DNA from: CAVPJW01 sp963705525
Lineage (GTDB): Bacteria; Acidobacteriota; Vicinamibacteria; Vicinamibacterales; CAVPJW01
Assembly (NCBI GenBank): GCA_963705525.1
Contig: CAVPJW010000004.1
Coordinates: forward strand, 992,001-1,056,000
DNA length: 64,000 bases
Direction of reading: 5' to 3'
Both the position numbers and the translations under genes were made by a program. Shown one piece after another: positions 35,141 to 44,182 of the stretch. Under the pieces are notes generated by a model. That model was not told where the DNA came from, searched no databases, and saw only the letters and a program-made list of their open reading frames with translations. Position 1 is the stretch's first letter. Every line of letters begins with the position of its first letter.

Positions 35141-36523
35141 TCAAAGCGGCCGGATGTTCTGGTTCATGTGGAAGAAGTTCTCGGGGTCGTACTTCGTCTT
35201 GAGCTCGCGAAGCTTCTTGTAGTTCGGTCCGTACGCCGCCGCCATCGGATCACCCTCTTCATCGTCACCCAGATAGTTGAGGTAGCGGTTCGGCCCCGTG
35301 AAAGGTCGCATGGCCTGATACGTCTCCCTCACCCAGGCGATGTTGCGATCCGTATCCGCCCGGTTCATCCACTGCCCCAGGATCAGCAGATTGAATCCGC
35401 GCGAACGCAGCGCAAACGCGGTCTCGCCGACGTCGATCCTCGTTGCGGCTCCGTGGAAGTGCTCGAGCACGATCTGGCTCATCGGGGAGGGACATCGGTG
35501 ATAGCACTCAACGAGCATATCGATCGCCGCGTCGGTGAGCTCTGGGACAAAGTGCGACTTCCAGTAGTTGAGCGCCCCACGCGGGTACGACCCGTCGAGC
35601 ATGGTATTGAGCACCGAATACGGCATGGGGCCGATCACGTCCATGACCGGCGCACCGAACTTCTTTAGCGGTGCGACCGTAGCGGCGCCCTCCGCGAGCG
35701 GGCCACAGTGACACACGACAACCGCTCCGATAGGCGTACCCGATCCGTCCGGGGCGGTCGTCAGGACGGCAACGAGCATCACTTCATCGGGCGCCGAGGC
35801 AGCGAAGTGGCGAGCATGCCTCAGAAGATCCCGGGCCGCAGAAAACGGATGAGCAATGAGACCTCCGGTGATCACCGGCCCCACTGCGTGCAACTGATAC
35901 TCGAGCGATGCGGCGATGCCAAAATTTCCGCCCCCTCCGCGAATCGCCCAGAAGAGGTCGGAATGTTCTTCGCGGCTCGCACGCACGAGACGGCCATCGG
36001 CCATCACCAGATCCGCGGAGACGAGATTGTCCAGTGCGAGGCCGTACTTCGGCATGAGCCAGCCGAGGCCCCCGCCGAGCGTGAGACCGCCGATACCGGT
36101 CGTGGACACCACGCCGCCGGTCACGGCCAGACCGTGAAGCTGCGTCTCACGATTGAGGTCCTTCCAGATGGCGCCGCCCTGGGCGCGCGCCCGTCGCGAC
36201 GCGGGATCGACCTGTACTCCCCGCATTTGAGACAGATCGATCATGAGCCCGTCGTCGACGGTCGCCCGACCGGCCACGTTATGACCTCCGCCTCGCACAG
36301 CGACTTCCAGCCTGTGCGCGCGCGCCAGATTGACGGCGTCGATGATGTCGGCCGCACCACGGCACTCGGCGATGACCGCGGGCTTCTTGTCGATGAGCCC
36401 GTTATGAACGCGCCGGGCATCGTCGTAGCCGGACTCGCCGGGCTGAATCAGTCGGCCGCTGAAGGCGTTCGCGTTCGAGGCAATAGCAGCGGACAGCGGA
36501 GAGGATGATGCTTCGGTTGCCAT
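35141..36523 (-). CDS. FAD-dependent oxidoreductase, berberine-bridge type
   Basis: 460 residues from MATEASS, chosen because GAAGGAAGG lies upstream; the frame extends 18 codons further. FAD-binding type 4 (PCMH) domain: VAVRGGGHNVAGRATVDDG, where the His is the usual covalent FAD ligand, and GVVSTTGIGGLTLGGGLGWL. The cysteine for a second covalent bond is absent. The C-terminal BBE motif is YGPNYKKLRELKTKYDPENFF. Substrate unknown. Confidence 0.9.
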   Translation of the reverse strand: MATEASSSPLSAAIASNANAFSGRLIQPGESGYDDARRVHNGLIDKKPAVIAECRGAADIIDAVNLARAHRLEVAVRGGGHNVAGRATVDDGLMIDLSQMRGVQVDPASRRARAQGGAIWKDLNRETQLHGLAVTGGVVSTTGIGGLTLGGGLGWLMPKYGLALDNLVSADLVMADGRLVRASREEHSDLFWAIRGGGGNFGIAASLEYQLHAVGPVITGGLIAHPFSAARDLLRHARHFAASAPDEVMLVAVLTTAPDGSGTPIGAVVVCHCGPLAEGAATVAPLKKFGAPVMDVIGPMPYSVLNTMLDGSYPRGALNYWKSHFVPELTDAAIDMLVECYHRCPSPMSQIVLEHFHGAATRIDVGETAFALRSRGFNLLILGQWMNRADTDRNIAWVRETYQAMRPFTGPNRYLNYLGDDEEGDPMAAAYGPNYKKLRELKTKYDPENFFHMNQNIRPL

Positions 36524-36639
36524 GAAGACCTTCCTTCGAGGTTCTGATCGAGGGGGCTTGGATCGTAGCACAGACACAGGGGTTGGGTGTCTTCAGCGAG
36601 AAGGGAACGGTGCGCCGCAACGGCTGGGCTCAACCCGAA

Positions 36640-37398
36640 CTACCGCCGCCGTGACGGGCGCCACTGCAGGAATACCGCCTCACAGAAGACGACGATGGCC
36701 ATCACCGTACTTGTGAAGAGGGTAATCGACAGGAGACAGGCAAAGACCAGTGGTGCGTCCAGATTGAACTGGCCTGACAGGATGAGATAGCCGACCCCCT
36801 GATTTCCGCCGATGAACTCGCCGACGACGGAACCGACGAGCGCCAGGGGAAACGCCACCTTGATCGCGTCGGCCAGGTACGGCAGGGCATTCATGAGGCG
36901 GACCTTCCAGAAGATCGCGAGGCGCGATCCCCCGGCGAGCGTCGCCATGTCGAGCACGTCGGGCTCGATGTCGCCGAGACCGGTCGAGGCGTTCACAAAG
37001 ACCGGGAACAACCCCATCAGAAACGCCAGCAGGATCTTCGGTTGAGATCCCAGGCCGAACCAGATCACGAAGAGCGGCGCGATCGCCACTTTGGGTATCC
37101 CGTTGAACGCGGCGAGCGCCGGCAGCACGATGGCCTGGAATGGCTTCACGTACACGACGAGGAGCGCGAGCAGGACACCCACCACCAGCGCCAGCGCCAT
37201 GCCGGCCAGCGTCGTCGCCGCGGTCACGCGAAGGTGCTCGGCCTGGAGCGGCAGCGTGTCCCAGAACCGCCGCACGATCGTGGACGGCAGCGGCAACACA
37301 TAGTCGGGAATCCCCAGGCGGACGGCCGCGAACTGCCAGACGAGCAGGAACACGCCCAACGCCGCCAGGGGCGGCCACCCGCGGCGGAGCATCGACAT
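36640..37398 (-). CDS. ABC transporter permease (SsuC/TauC-like)
   Basis: 252 residues from the ATG at 37398, which overlaps the stop of the ATPase's expected frame (TGATG). About six membrane helices with the EAA-type loop VLDMATLAGGSRLAIFWKVRLMNALPYL. As sequenced, the frame is continuous with the ATPase and would make a fused protein of 507 residues; see the ATPase entry. Confidence 0.88.
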   Translation of the reverse strand: MSMLRRGWPPLAALGVFLLVWQFAAVRLGIPDYVLPLPSTIVRRFWDTLPLQAEHLRVTAATTLAGMALALVVGVLLALLVVYVKPFQAIVLPALAAFNGIPKVAIAPLFVIWFGLGSQPKILLAFLMGLFPVFVNASTGLGDIEPDVLDMATLAGGSRLAIFWKVRLMNALPYLADAIKVAFPLALVGSVVGEFIGGNQGVGYLILSGQFNLDAPLVFACLLSITLFTSTVMAIVVFCEAVFLQWRPSRRR

Positions 37399-38163
37399 CA
37401 CTCGGTCCACCGGGCCTCCATGTGATCGCGGATCGTGGCCGGCGAGATCGACGAAGCGCCGATCCTGCAGCGTCTCCACGGTCCTCGGCCGCGGCAAATC
37501 GACGGTCACGGTGGCCTTCGCGCGACCGGGCCGTTCGCTGAGAACCACAACCGAGTTCGAAAGCAGGACCGCTTCAGTGATGCTGTGGGTCACGAAGAGC
37601 ACGGTGGTCCGGGTGGCCATCCAGATTCGTTGAAGCTCGAACCCCATGCGTTCTCGTGTCAGGACGTCGAGCGCGCCGAACGGCTCGTCCATCAGCAGCA
37701 CGGCGGGACTGAGCAGCAGGGCCCGACAGATGGCGACCCGTTGCTGCATCCCTCCGGACAACTCGTGGGGGTAGCTGCGCTCGAAGCCTTCGAGGCCGGC
37801 GAGCCGCATCAACTCGAGCGCACGATCGCGGTCCGCGCTCGTCCGGCGGCCGCGCATCTCGGCGACGAACAGGATGTTGTCGAGCGTCCGGCGCCACGGC
37901 AGGAGCACGGGCGACTGAAACACCATTGCCGCGTCGGCGATCGGCCCGTGCACCTCGGTTCCAGCCACACGGACGATCCCGTCATTGGGCTTCATGAGGC
38001 CGGCGATGATGCGGAGCGCCGTCGACTTTCCGCAGCCGCTCGGTCCGACGAGCGTCACGAACTCATTCTGTGCGGCCTCGAACGACAGGCCATCGAGCGC
38101 CGCACGCGCGCCGAACATCTTCGACAGGCGGTGAACACTGACGGCTCGCGTCTCGGGCGTCAT
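37398..38163 (-). CDS. ABC transporter ATPase (SsuB/TauB-like, apparent frameshift near its end)
   Basis: Starts at MTPETRAVSVHRL (38163); the frame upstream has no domain. Walker A GPSGCGKST, Q-loop FQSPVLLPW, signature LSGGMQQR, Walker B VLLMDEPFGALD, H-loop FVTHS. Near 37434 the frame slips: the expected frame continues as GH-IRDHMEARWTE-stop, whose TGA (37398-37400) overlaps the permease ATG. One extra base therefore turns two coupled genes into an apparent fusion. Likely partner of the binding protein at 34023. Confidence 0.85.
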
Positions 38164-38189
38164 GTGAATGGGCACGGGACCAGCGACGA

Positions 38190-39425
38190 TCAGGCTCCGT
38201 GGCGCAGGAGAGCCGACAGGAACTCGAGCCACTCCTTGAGCGGCCCTTCGATCCTGAGAAGCGGGAGGACCGTCGCGACCGAGCCAACGGTAGAGCCAAT
38301 CAGCTGCAGCGCCGACTCGAAGTCGAAGGGAACGACGCGCATCTTCTCGACGCGCCCGAAAACAGTCGCAACGCTGTTGATGTTCAGGAGCGCTGCGGCG
38401 CCGGCATCGGTCGCCATGCCATGCTCTCCGGCCAGCCACTGCGCTTCAAACGCCACGGCATGGCGGAGCGCCTGCTCGCGGTACAGCGCCAGTGCCCGGC
38501 GTTTCGTGCGGAACAGCTGTTTCGTGAACATGAGGAGCGGCAGGGTAAAGAGGAGCGGCGCGCCGATGATGAAGCCCAGGGCGGGTCCCCACACGGGCGG
38601 CAGGGTCAGCGGCGCATGCTCGATCCCAACTTTGTACGCAATCACCGCGGCGACGTTGCTGATGCCATACGCAAAGATAATGATCGCGAACGTCGACTGC
38701 ACTTCGCTGACGAATCCGATGCCTCCGGTCTGATCGGGATGCGACGCGACGAGCACGAGATGGCGTCGGGAGATTCGGTACAGGTAGAGCGTCCAGATGA
38801 TGACCTTCCATCCGAGGCGAAGCCACCAGTAGTTCAGGATCGGCAGCGCCACGAGCATTGCCCAGGTCCCGGGCAGTGTCAGGCCGAAGATCGTGAAGAT
38901 GCGCGTCGCCGGATCGTCGCCAGCGCCCGTGTGCCAGGTGCGCATCGAGTCCGTGAACCACTCGGGCAGGATCGTGGCAGCCGCCAGGGCGTAGGCGAGC
39001 CCAATCGCGATCAGCTCGGGCAGCCACCAGTGGCGCAGACGCTCGACCTCGCGATGAATCCCGTCCACCACCTCCAGATCGCCCGGATCGACGACGCCCG
39101 TGTCGAGGAACTCGTTCGCCGCCTCTCGCGTACTGCGGGTGACGATGCGTTCTCCGATGATGAAGAGCGGCAGCGCGACCAGGCACTGCGCGTATGCCGC
39201 GTAGTCGGCGAAGAAATTTCGCGCGTCGATCCGCGTGCTGTACAAGCCCTGCAGCACGGCGAGGATCGCCATCGGCACCCACGTGAGCGCCACGGCGACA
39301 AGACACCGGCCGGCGATGTCCACGCCGCGCCGGCTTTGCAGTCCGATGCGACTGAACACGCGGTTCAGCAGGTCGCCGTCGAAGAGCGAGAAAGGCGTGA
39401 TCGAGGAAGAAGGGGTATGGGTCAC
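38190..39425 (-). CDS. Hypothetical multi-spanning membrane protein
   Basis: 411 residues with about six membrane segments (residues about 40-62, 78-95, 140-160, 180-205, 245-270 and 285-305) and a cytoplasmic-looking C-terminal third. Contains RRHLVLVASHPDQTGGIGFV. No family could be named. It ends 26 bp before the ABC ATPase start; co-transcription is possible. Confidence 0.7.
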   Translation of the reverse strand: MTHTPSSSITPFSLFDGDLLNRVFSRIGLQSRRGVDIAGRCLVAVALTWVPMAILAVLQGLYSTRIDARNFFADYAAYAQCLVALPLFIIGERIVTRSTREAANEFLDTGVVDPGDLEVVDGIHREVERLRHWWLPELIAIGLAYALAAATILPEWFTDSMRTWHTGAGDDPATRIFTIFGLTLPGTWAMLVALPILNYWWLRLGWKVIIWTLYLYRISRRHLVLVASHPDQTGGIGFVSEVQSTFAIIIFAYGISNVAAVIAYKVGIEHAPLTLPPVWGPALGFIIGAPLLFTLPLLMFTKQLFRTKRRALALYREQALRHAVAFEAQWLAGEHGMATDAGAAALLNINSVATVFGRVEKMRVVPFDFESALQLIGSTVGSVATVLPLLRIEGPLKEWLEFLSALLRHGA

Positions 39426-39518
39426 GATCGCTCGGCTTGCCGCTTTCGAGCCGACCGATTATCTGTGATGACGCCGACCCGCGCCACACAGGTCCGGTGC
39501 CCGACCCATCGGGTGCCC

Positions 39519-39594
39519 CGGACCCTGAAAGTTTGGGCCACGCGCGCGGCCCTGAGACCTCTTTGACCCTGGGACCCTGTGACCTTTTCTCAGT
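39519..39594. repeat. Degenerate GACCCTG-type repeat upstream of 38190-39425 gene
   Basis: Units GACCCTG, GACCTCT, TGACCCT GGGACCCT GTGACCTT on the + strand in the gap between the RND pump and the membrane protein. Same unit length class (7-8 bp) as the other intergenic tracts. Confidence 0.5.
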
Positions 39595-42500
39595 GCCCCG
39601 CCTGCGCCGCCGTCTGCTCGCGGCCCGGCTTCGCGAACGAGACTTCCTTGACGATGGCCCGTCGGCCGAGGCGCGCGCTGAGCGCTTCCATGTAGGTGTA
39701 GAACACCGGCGTGATGTAGAGCGTGAGCGTCTGCGAGACGAGCAGCCCGCCGACAACGGCCAGGCCGAGAGGCCGGCGCGCCTCGGCGCCCGCGCCCCAT
39801 CCGAGGGCGATCGGTAACGTGCCGACGAGGGCCGCCATCGTCGTCATCATGATCGGCCGGAAGCGGACGAGACAGGCTTCATAGATAGCCTCGCTCGGTG
39901 ATTTGAATTCCTGGCGCTGCGCCTCGATCGCGAAGTCGACCATCATGATGCCGTTCTTCTTCACGAGGCCGACGAGCATGATGACGCCCACGAACGCATA
40001 GAGATTGAGATCGGTGTTGAAGACGAGGAGCGTGATCAAGGCGCCAAATCCCGCGGAGGGCAAGCCGGACAGAATCGTGATCGGATGGATGAAGCTCTCG
40101 TACAGGATGCCGAGCACGATGTAAATCACGAAGACCGCCAGCGCCAGGATGAGGCCCAATCCCTTGAACGACGACTGAAACGCCTGCGCCGTCCCCAGGA
40201 AGGTCGTCGAAATCGTGGCCGGCAGTTCCTCACGGGCGGCTGCCTGCACGCGATCGACCGCGTCGCCGAGCGCGACGCCCGGCTTGAGGTTGAACGAGAG
40301 CGTGACCGACGGCAGCTGGCCGGTGTGATTCACCGACAGAGGCCCGACGGCCTGCGAGATGTTCGTCACGGCCGACATTGGCACCAGGCTTCCGCCGGGC
40401 GCGCGGAGGTACAGCATCGACAGGGCCTTGGGGTCGTCCTGATATTCCGGCGCTACCTGCATGATGACGCGGTACTGGTTGTTCGGCGCGAAGATCGTCG
40501 ATACCTGCCGCGACCCGTACGCGTTCGCGAGGGCGCTTTCCACCTGGTTGGCGGTCAGTCCGAGCGCCGCAATCTGATCGCGATTCATGGACACGTTGAC
40601 CTGCGGGTTCTTGATCTGCAGGTCGCTCGTGACGTCTTCGAGACCGGGAATGCGTCGGAGCCGGGCTTCGAGCTTGGGCGCCGCCTCGTACAGCTCCGCC
40701 GTGTCAGGCCCTTGCAGCGTGAACTGATACAGACTGCGCGACTGCATCCCGCCGATGCGGATAGCCGGGGGATTCTGGAGGAACACACGGATGCCGGCGA
40801 CGGTCGCCAGTTTCGGCCTGAGCGACTCGATGACCTCGTCCGAGGTCAGTTGGCGGTCAGCGCGCGGCTTGAGCTCGATGAACATGCGGCCGGTGTTGAC
40901 GCTCTGGCCCCCAACCGTAGAGGTGAACGATGCGACGTTCGGGTCGCGGCCGATGATGTCGGCCACTTCCTTCTGATGCGCGACCATGGCGGCGAAGCCG
41001 ATGCCCTGAATGCCCTCGGTCTGCGCCGACAGCTGGTTGATGTCCTGGCTGGGAATGAAACCCTTCGGGATGGCCCCAAAGAGGTAAATCGTCGCGACCA
41101 GCAGTGCGACAGACACCGCCATCGTCATCACGCGATGCGCCAGCGTCTTTCTGAGCGTCCAGGCGTACGCGCGAAGCGACGCATCGAACGCACGCTCCGT
41201 CAACCGGAAGAGGTAGCCGTGCTCGACCTCCCGCGGCGGCCGCAGGAATCGGCTGCAGAGCATCGGCGTGAGGCTGAGCGAGACGAGTCCCGACACGAGA
41301 ATGGCCGCGCCGATCGTCACGGCAAACTCATGCAGCAGGCGCCCGACGATGCCGCCCATGAAGAGCACGGGGATGAAGACGGCCGCGAGCGACAGCGTCA
41401 TCGACACAATCGTGAACGAGATCTCCTTCGATCCGTTGAAGGAGGCCTCCATCGCGCCCTCGCCCTGCTCCATGTGCCGGACGATGTTTTCGAGCATGAC
41501 GATCGCATCGTCCACGACGAAACCGACGGAGAGCGTGAGCGCCATCAACGACAGGTTGTCGAGGCTGTAACCCATCATGTACATGACGGCGAACGTACCG
41601 ACGATCGACGCCGGGAGGGCCAGACTGGGAATGATCGTCGCGGGGATATTCCTGAGGAAGATGAAGATCACGAGGATGACGAGACAGACCGTCAGCACCA
41701 GCGTGAACTTCACGTCGTGGACCGATTCGCGAATCGTCCGCGACCGGTCGTTCATGATGTTGAGCTCAACCGCTGCCGGCAACTGAGCCTGGAGCTGCGG
41801 CAGAAGCTCTCTGATCCGATCGACGACCTCCACGGTGTTCGTGCCTGGCTGACGCTGGACCGCGAGATAAACGGCTCGCGTGTTCTTCCGCCAGCTCGCC
41901 GTCTTGTCGTTCTCGACTCCGTCGTAGACCTTGGCGAGCTCGTCGAGCCTGATCGGATTCCCGTTGCGGTACGAGACGATGAGCGGTCGATACGCGGCGG
42001 CGGTCGTCAGCTGACCATCGGTCTGAACCACGAAGGCTCGATTCGGGCCATTGAGGATTCCGGTCGGCAGGTTGACATTGGCCTGCTGTATCGCTCCGGC
42101 GACTTCGTCAATCCCAACCTGCCGTGACGCGAGTTGCCTGGGATCGACATCCACACGCACGGCGTACTTCTGCGCGCCGTAGATGGACACTTGAGCCACG
42201 CCGCTCACCATCGAGATCCGCTGCCCGATGGTCGTGTCGGCGTACTCGTTGACCTGCGAAAGCGGCAGCGTCGCCGAGCTGAGATTGAGGAACAGAATCG
42301 GCGAGTCGGCCGGGTTGACCTTCTGATAGGACGGCGGCGCCGGCATGTCCGGCGGCAGCTGCCGCAGCGTCTTGGCAATCATCGCCTGGACGTCCTGCGC
42401 GGCCGCGTCGATGTTCCGGTCCAGCGTGAACTGCAGCGTGATGGAGGTGTTCCCCTGGGAGCTGCTCGAACTGATCGAATCGACGCCCGCGATCGTCGAA

Positions 42501-42712
42501 AACTGCTTTTCGAGCGGCGTCGCCACAGCCGCCGCCATCGTCTCGGGGCTGGCGCCGGGGAGGCTGCCCTGCACCTGGATGGTCGGGAAGTCCACCATCG
42601 GCAGGTCGCTCACGGGGAGCTGCTGGTACCCCATGATCCCGAACATCAGGATGGCCACCATGATGAGCGTCGTGGTGACCGGCCGGCGTATGAAGATCGC
42701 CGCGATGTTCAT
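39590..42712 (-). CDS. RND multidrug efflux permease (AcrB/MdtB-like)
   Basis: Inner-membrane proton-driven pump, 1040 residues, full length. FIRRPVTTTLIMVAILMFG is the N-terminal helix. GFVVDDAIVMLENI in TM4 carries the proton-relay Asp pair. The duplicated twelve-helix layout and two large periplasmic loops are complete. MdtB/MdtC-type rather than metal (CusA) type. The start overlaps the adaptor's stop (ATGA), so the two are coupled; no outer-membrane channel gene is adjacent. Confidence 0.94.
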   Translation of the reverse strand: MNIAAIFIRRPVTTTLIMVAILMFGIMGYQQLPVSDLPMVDFPTIQVQGSLPGASPETMAAAVATPLEKQFSTIAGVDSISSSSSQGNTSITLQFTLDRNIDAAAQDVQAMIAKTLRQLPPDMPAPPSYQKVNPADSPILFLNLSSATLPLSQVNEYADTTIGQRISMVSGVAQVSIYGAQKYAVRVDVDPRQLASRQVGIDEVAGAIQQANVNLPTGILNGPNRAFVVQTDGQLTTAAAYRPLIVSYRNGNPIRLDELAKVYDGVENDKTASWRKNTRAVYLAVQRQPGTNTVEVVDRIRELLPQLQAQLPAAVELNIMNDRSRTIRESVHDVKFTLVLTVCLVILVIFIFLRNIPATIIPSLALPASIVGTFAVMYMMGYSLDNLSLMALTLSVGFVVDDAIVMLENIVRHMEQGEGAMEASFNGSKEISFTIVSMTLSLAAVFIPVLFMGGIVGRLLHEFAVTIGAAILVSGLVSLSLTPMLCSRFLRPPREVEHGYLFRLTERAFDASLRAYAWTLRKTLAHRVMTMAVSVALLVATIYLFGAIPKGFIPSQDINQLSAQTEGIQGIGFAAMVAHQKEVADIIGRDPNVASFTSTVGGQSVNTGRMFIELKPRADRQLTSDEVIESLRPKLATVAGIRVFLQNPPAIRIGGMQSRSLYQFTLQGPDTAELYEAAPKLEARLRRIPGLEDVTSDLQIKNPQVNVSMNRDQIAALGLTANQVESALANAYGSRQVSTIFAPNNQYRVIMQVAPEYQDDPKALSMLYLRAPGGSLVPMSAVTNISQAVGPLSVNHTGQLPSVTLSFNLKPGVALGDAVDRVQAAAREELPATISTTFLGTAQAFQSSFKGLGLILALAVFVIYIVLGILYESFIHPITILSGLPSAGFGALITLLVFNTDLNLYAFVGVIMLVGLVKKNGIMMVDFAIEAQRQEFKSPSEAIYEACLVRFRPIMMTTMAALVGTLPIALGWGAGAEARRPLGLAVVGGLLVSQTLTLYITPVFYTYMEALSARLGRRAIVKEVSFAKPGREQTAAQAGH

Positions 42713-43944
42713 GACGATGGACTCCTCTCGGATGGGGAAGGCTTGACGGTGATGCGCGCACCAGGTGTCAGGCGCAGTTGGCCATCGGTGACGACCTGAT
42801 CTCCCGCGCGCAGGCCGCTTCCGATGACGGACTGACCGCCTTCCGTGCGAGCGACTGTCACCTGCCGGACTTCAACCGTGCCGTCCGGCTTGACGAGATA
42901 CACGTACTGTCCTTGCTGGCCCGCCTGGACGGCTTCGGACGGCGCCACCACCGCGTGCGCATCGACCGTCAGACGCATCGTCACATCCACGAACAGCCCG
43001 GGCCAGAGCCGCAAATCGCGGTTCGGAAACGTGCCCTTCAGCCGAATCGTCCCCGTCGTGGCGTCGACGGCATTGTCGATGAAGCTCACATCGCCGCTCG
43101 AGGGTGGCTGATTGGTGCCGCTCATCTGGGCGAGGAGCTCGAGTGAGCCCGCCGAATTGTACCGGCGGATCTCGGTCAACAGCCGCGCGGGCACGGCGAA
43201 GCTGACATAAATCGGCATCACTTGATTGATGACAACGAGGGATGTGGTGTCGTTGGCGCGAATCAGATCGCCCTTGTGCGCCTGGAGCGCGCCCGTTCGT
43301 CCCGAAATCGGCGCGTCAATGCTCGTGTATTGAAGCTGCAGTTTCGCCGTCTCGACCTCGGCGGCATCGGCCGCCAGCGTCGCCTGGAGTGACGTCGATG
43401 ACGCCACGAGCGCATCGTATTGATCGCGAGGGATGAGGCCGCGCTTGAGGAGATCGCCGTTCCTGACGACCTCGGCTTCCGCACGAGCGGCCTGCGCCTT
43501 GTCCTTGGCCAGATTGGCTTCGGCCTGCCTGAGTGACGCCTCGAACGGACGGGGATCGAGCCTGAACAACGGCTGGCCGGCCGTCACATCCTGGCCTTCC
43601 CTGAAGAGCACCTCGATGAGCTGGGCGGTCACCTGCGCGCGAATATCGACCGAGGACAGCGCTTCGACCGTGCCGATGGCATTCACCGTCTGCGCGAGCG
43701 GTTTCTCGACGACGGTGGCCGTTGTGACCGGAACTGCGCCCGCACTGGCGGCGCGACCGCCGGCACCGCTCGGGCCGTTACTTGCGGCTCCTCCGGTCGC
43801 TGTTTTTTCCTTCGTCCCTGACAGTCCCGCCGCGCGGCTGTCAGGCGAGCAGGCCGTCAGCGCGAGCATGAGCGCACATCCGGCGAATGCGGCAATGGCG
43901 GCGCGCGGGTCGGGAAGGCGTCGGATCGTCTCGGCGTCGGTCAT
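42709..43944 (-). CDS. RND efflux periplasmic adaptor lipoprotein
   Basis: 411 residues from MTDAETIRR at 43944. Signal ends in the lipobox LALTAC, so the protein is probably a lipoprotein. A Gly/Ala-rich linker is followed by the membrane-fusion core: VNAIGTVEALSSVDIRAQVTAQ, hairpin KAQAARAEAEVVRNGDLL, lipoyl half YTSIDAPISGRTG and beta-barrel DATTGTIRLKGTFPN. Upstream (43945-44182) no gene or clear promoter was seen. Confidence 0.92.
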   Translation of the reverse strand: MTDAETIRRLPDPRAAIAAFAGCALMLALTACSPDSRAAGLSGTKEKTATGGAASNGPSGAGGRAASAGAVPVTTATVVEKPLAQTVNAIGTVEALSSVDIRAQVTAQLIEVLFREGQDVTAGQPLFRLDPRPFEASLRQAEANLAKDKAQAARAEAEVVRNGDLLKRGLIPRDQYDALVASSTSLQATLAADAAEVETAKLQLQYTSIDAPISGRTGALQAHKGDLIRANDTTSLVVINQVMPIYVSFAVPARLLTEIRRYNSAGSLELLAQMSGTNQPPSSGDVSFIDNAVDATTGTIRLKGTFPNRDLRLWPGLFVDVTMRLTVDAHAVVAPSEAVQAGQQGQYVYLVKPDGTVEVRQVTVARTEGGQSVIGSGLRAGDQVVTDGQLRLTPGARITVKPSPSERSPSS

Positions 43945-44182
43945 CTGTCTTTCGAAGGTGGACGTCTGTACATGATAGCTCACGCTGAGGTTACGACAGG
44001 CCGTGCCGATCTGTTTACCTGTGAGCGGTTTCGGCTGATACGCGGTGTGTCTATCGGAGAGACGCCTGTCCTTCTGGTTCGGTCCCGGATGGATTGTAAT
44101 TTTTTGTCCCCGAGACCCAGAAAACGGCCCACAGGATAGCCGCCGTCTTGATAGCTGCTCAGGATCGCCGCGTTGCCCCCGC

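Noticed and set aside
36640..38439. A genuine fused ABC transporter of 599 residues
   Set aside because: The alternative frame restores a normal ATPase end with a TGATG stop-start overlap, so a one-base insertion is the simpler reading.
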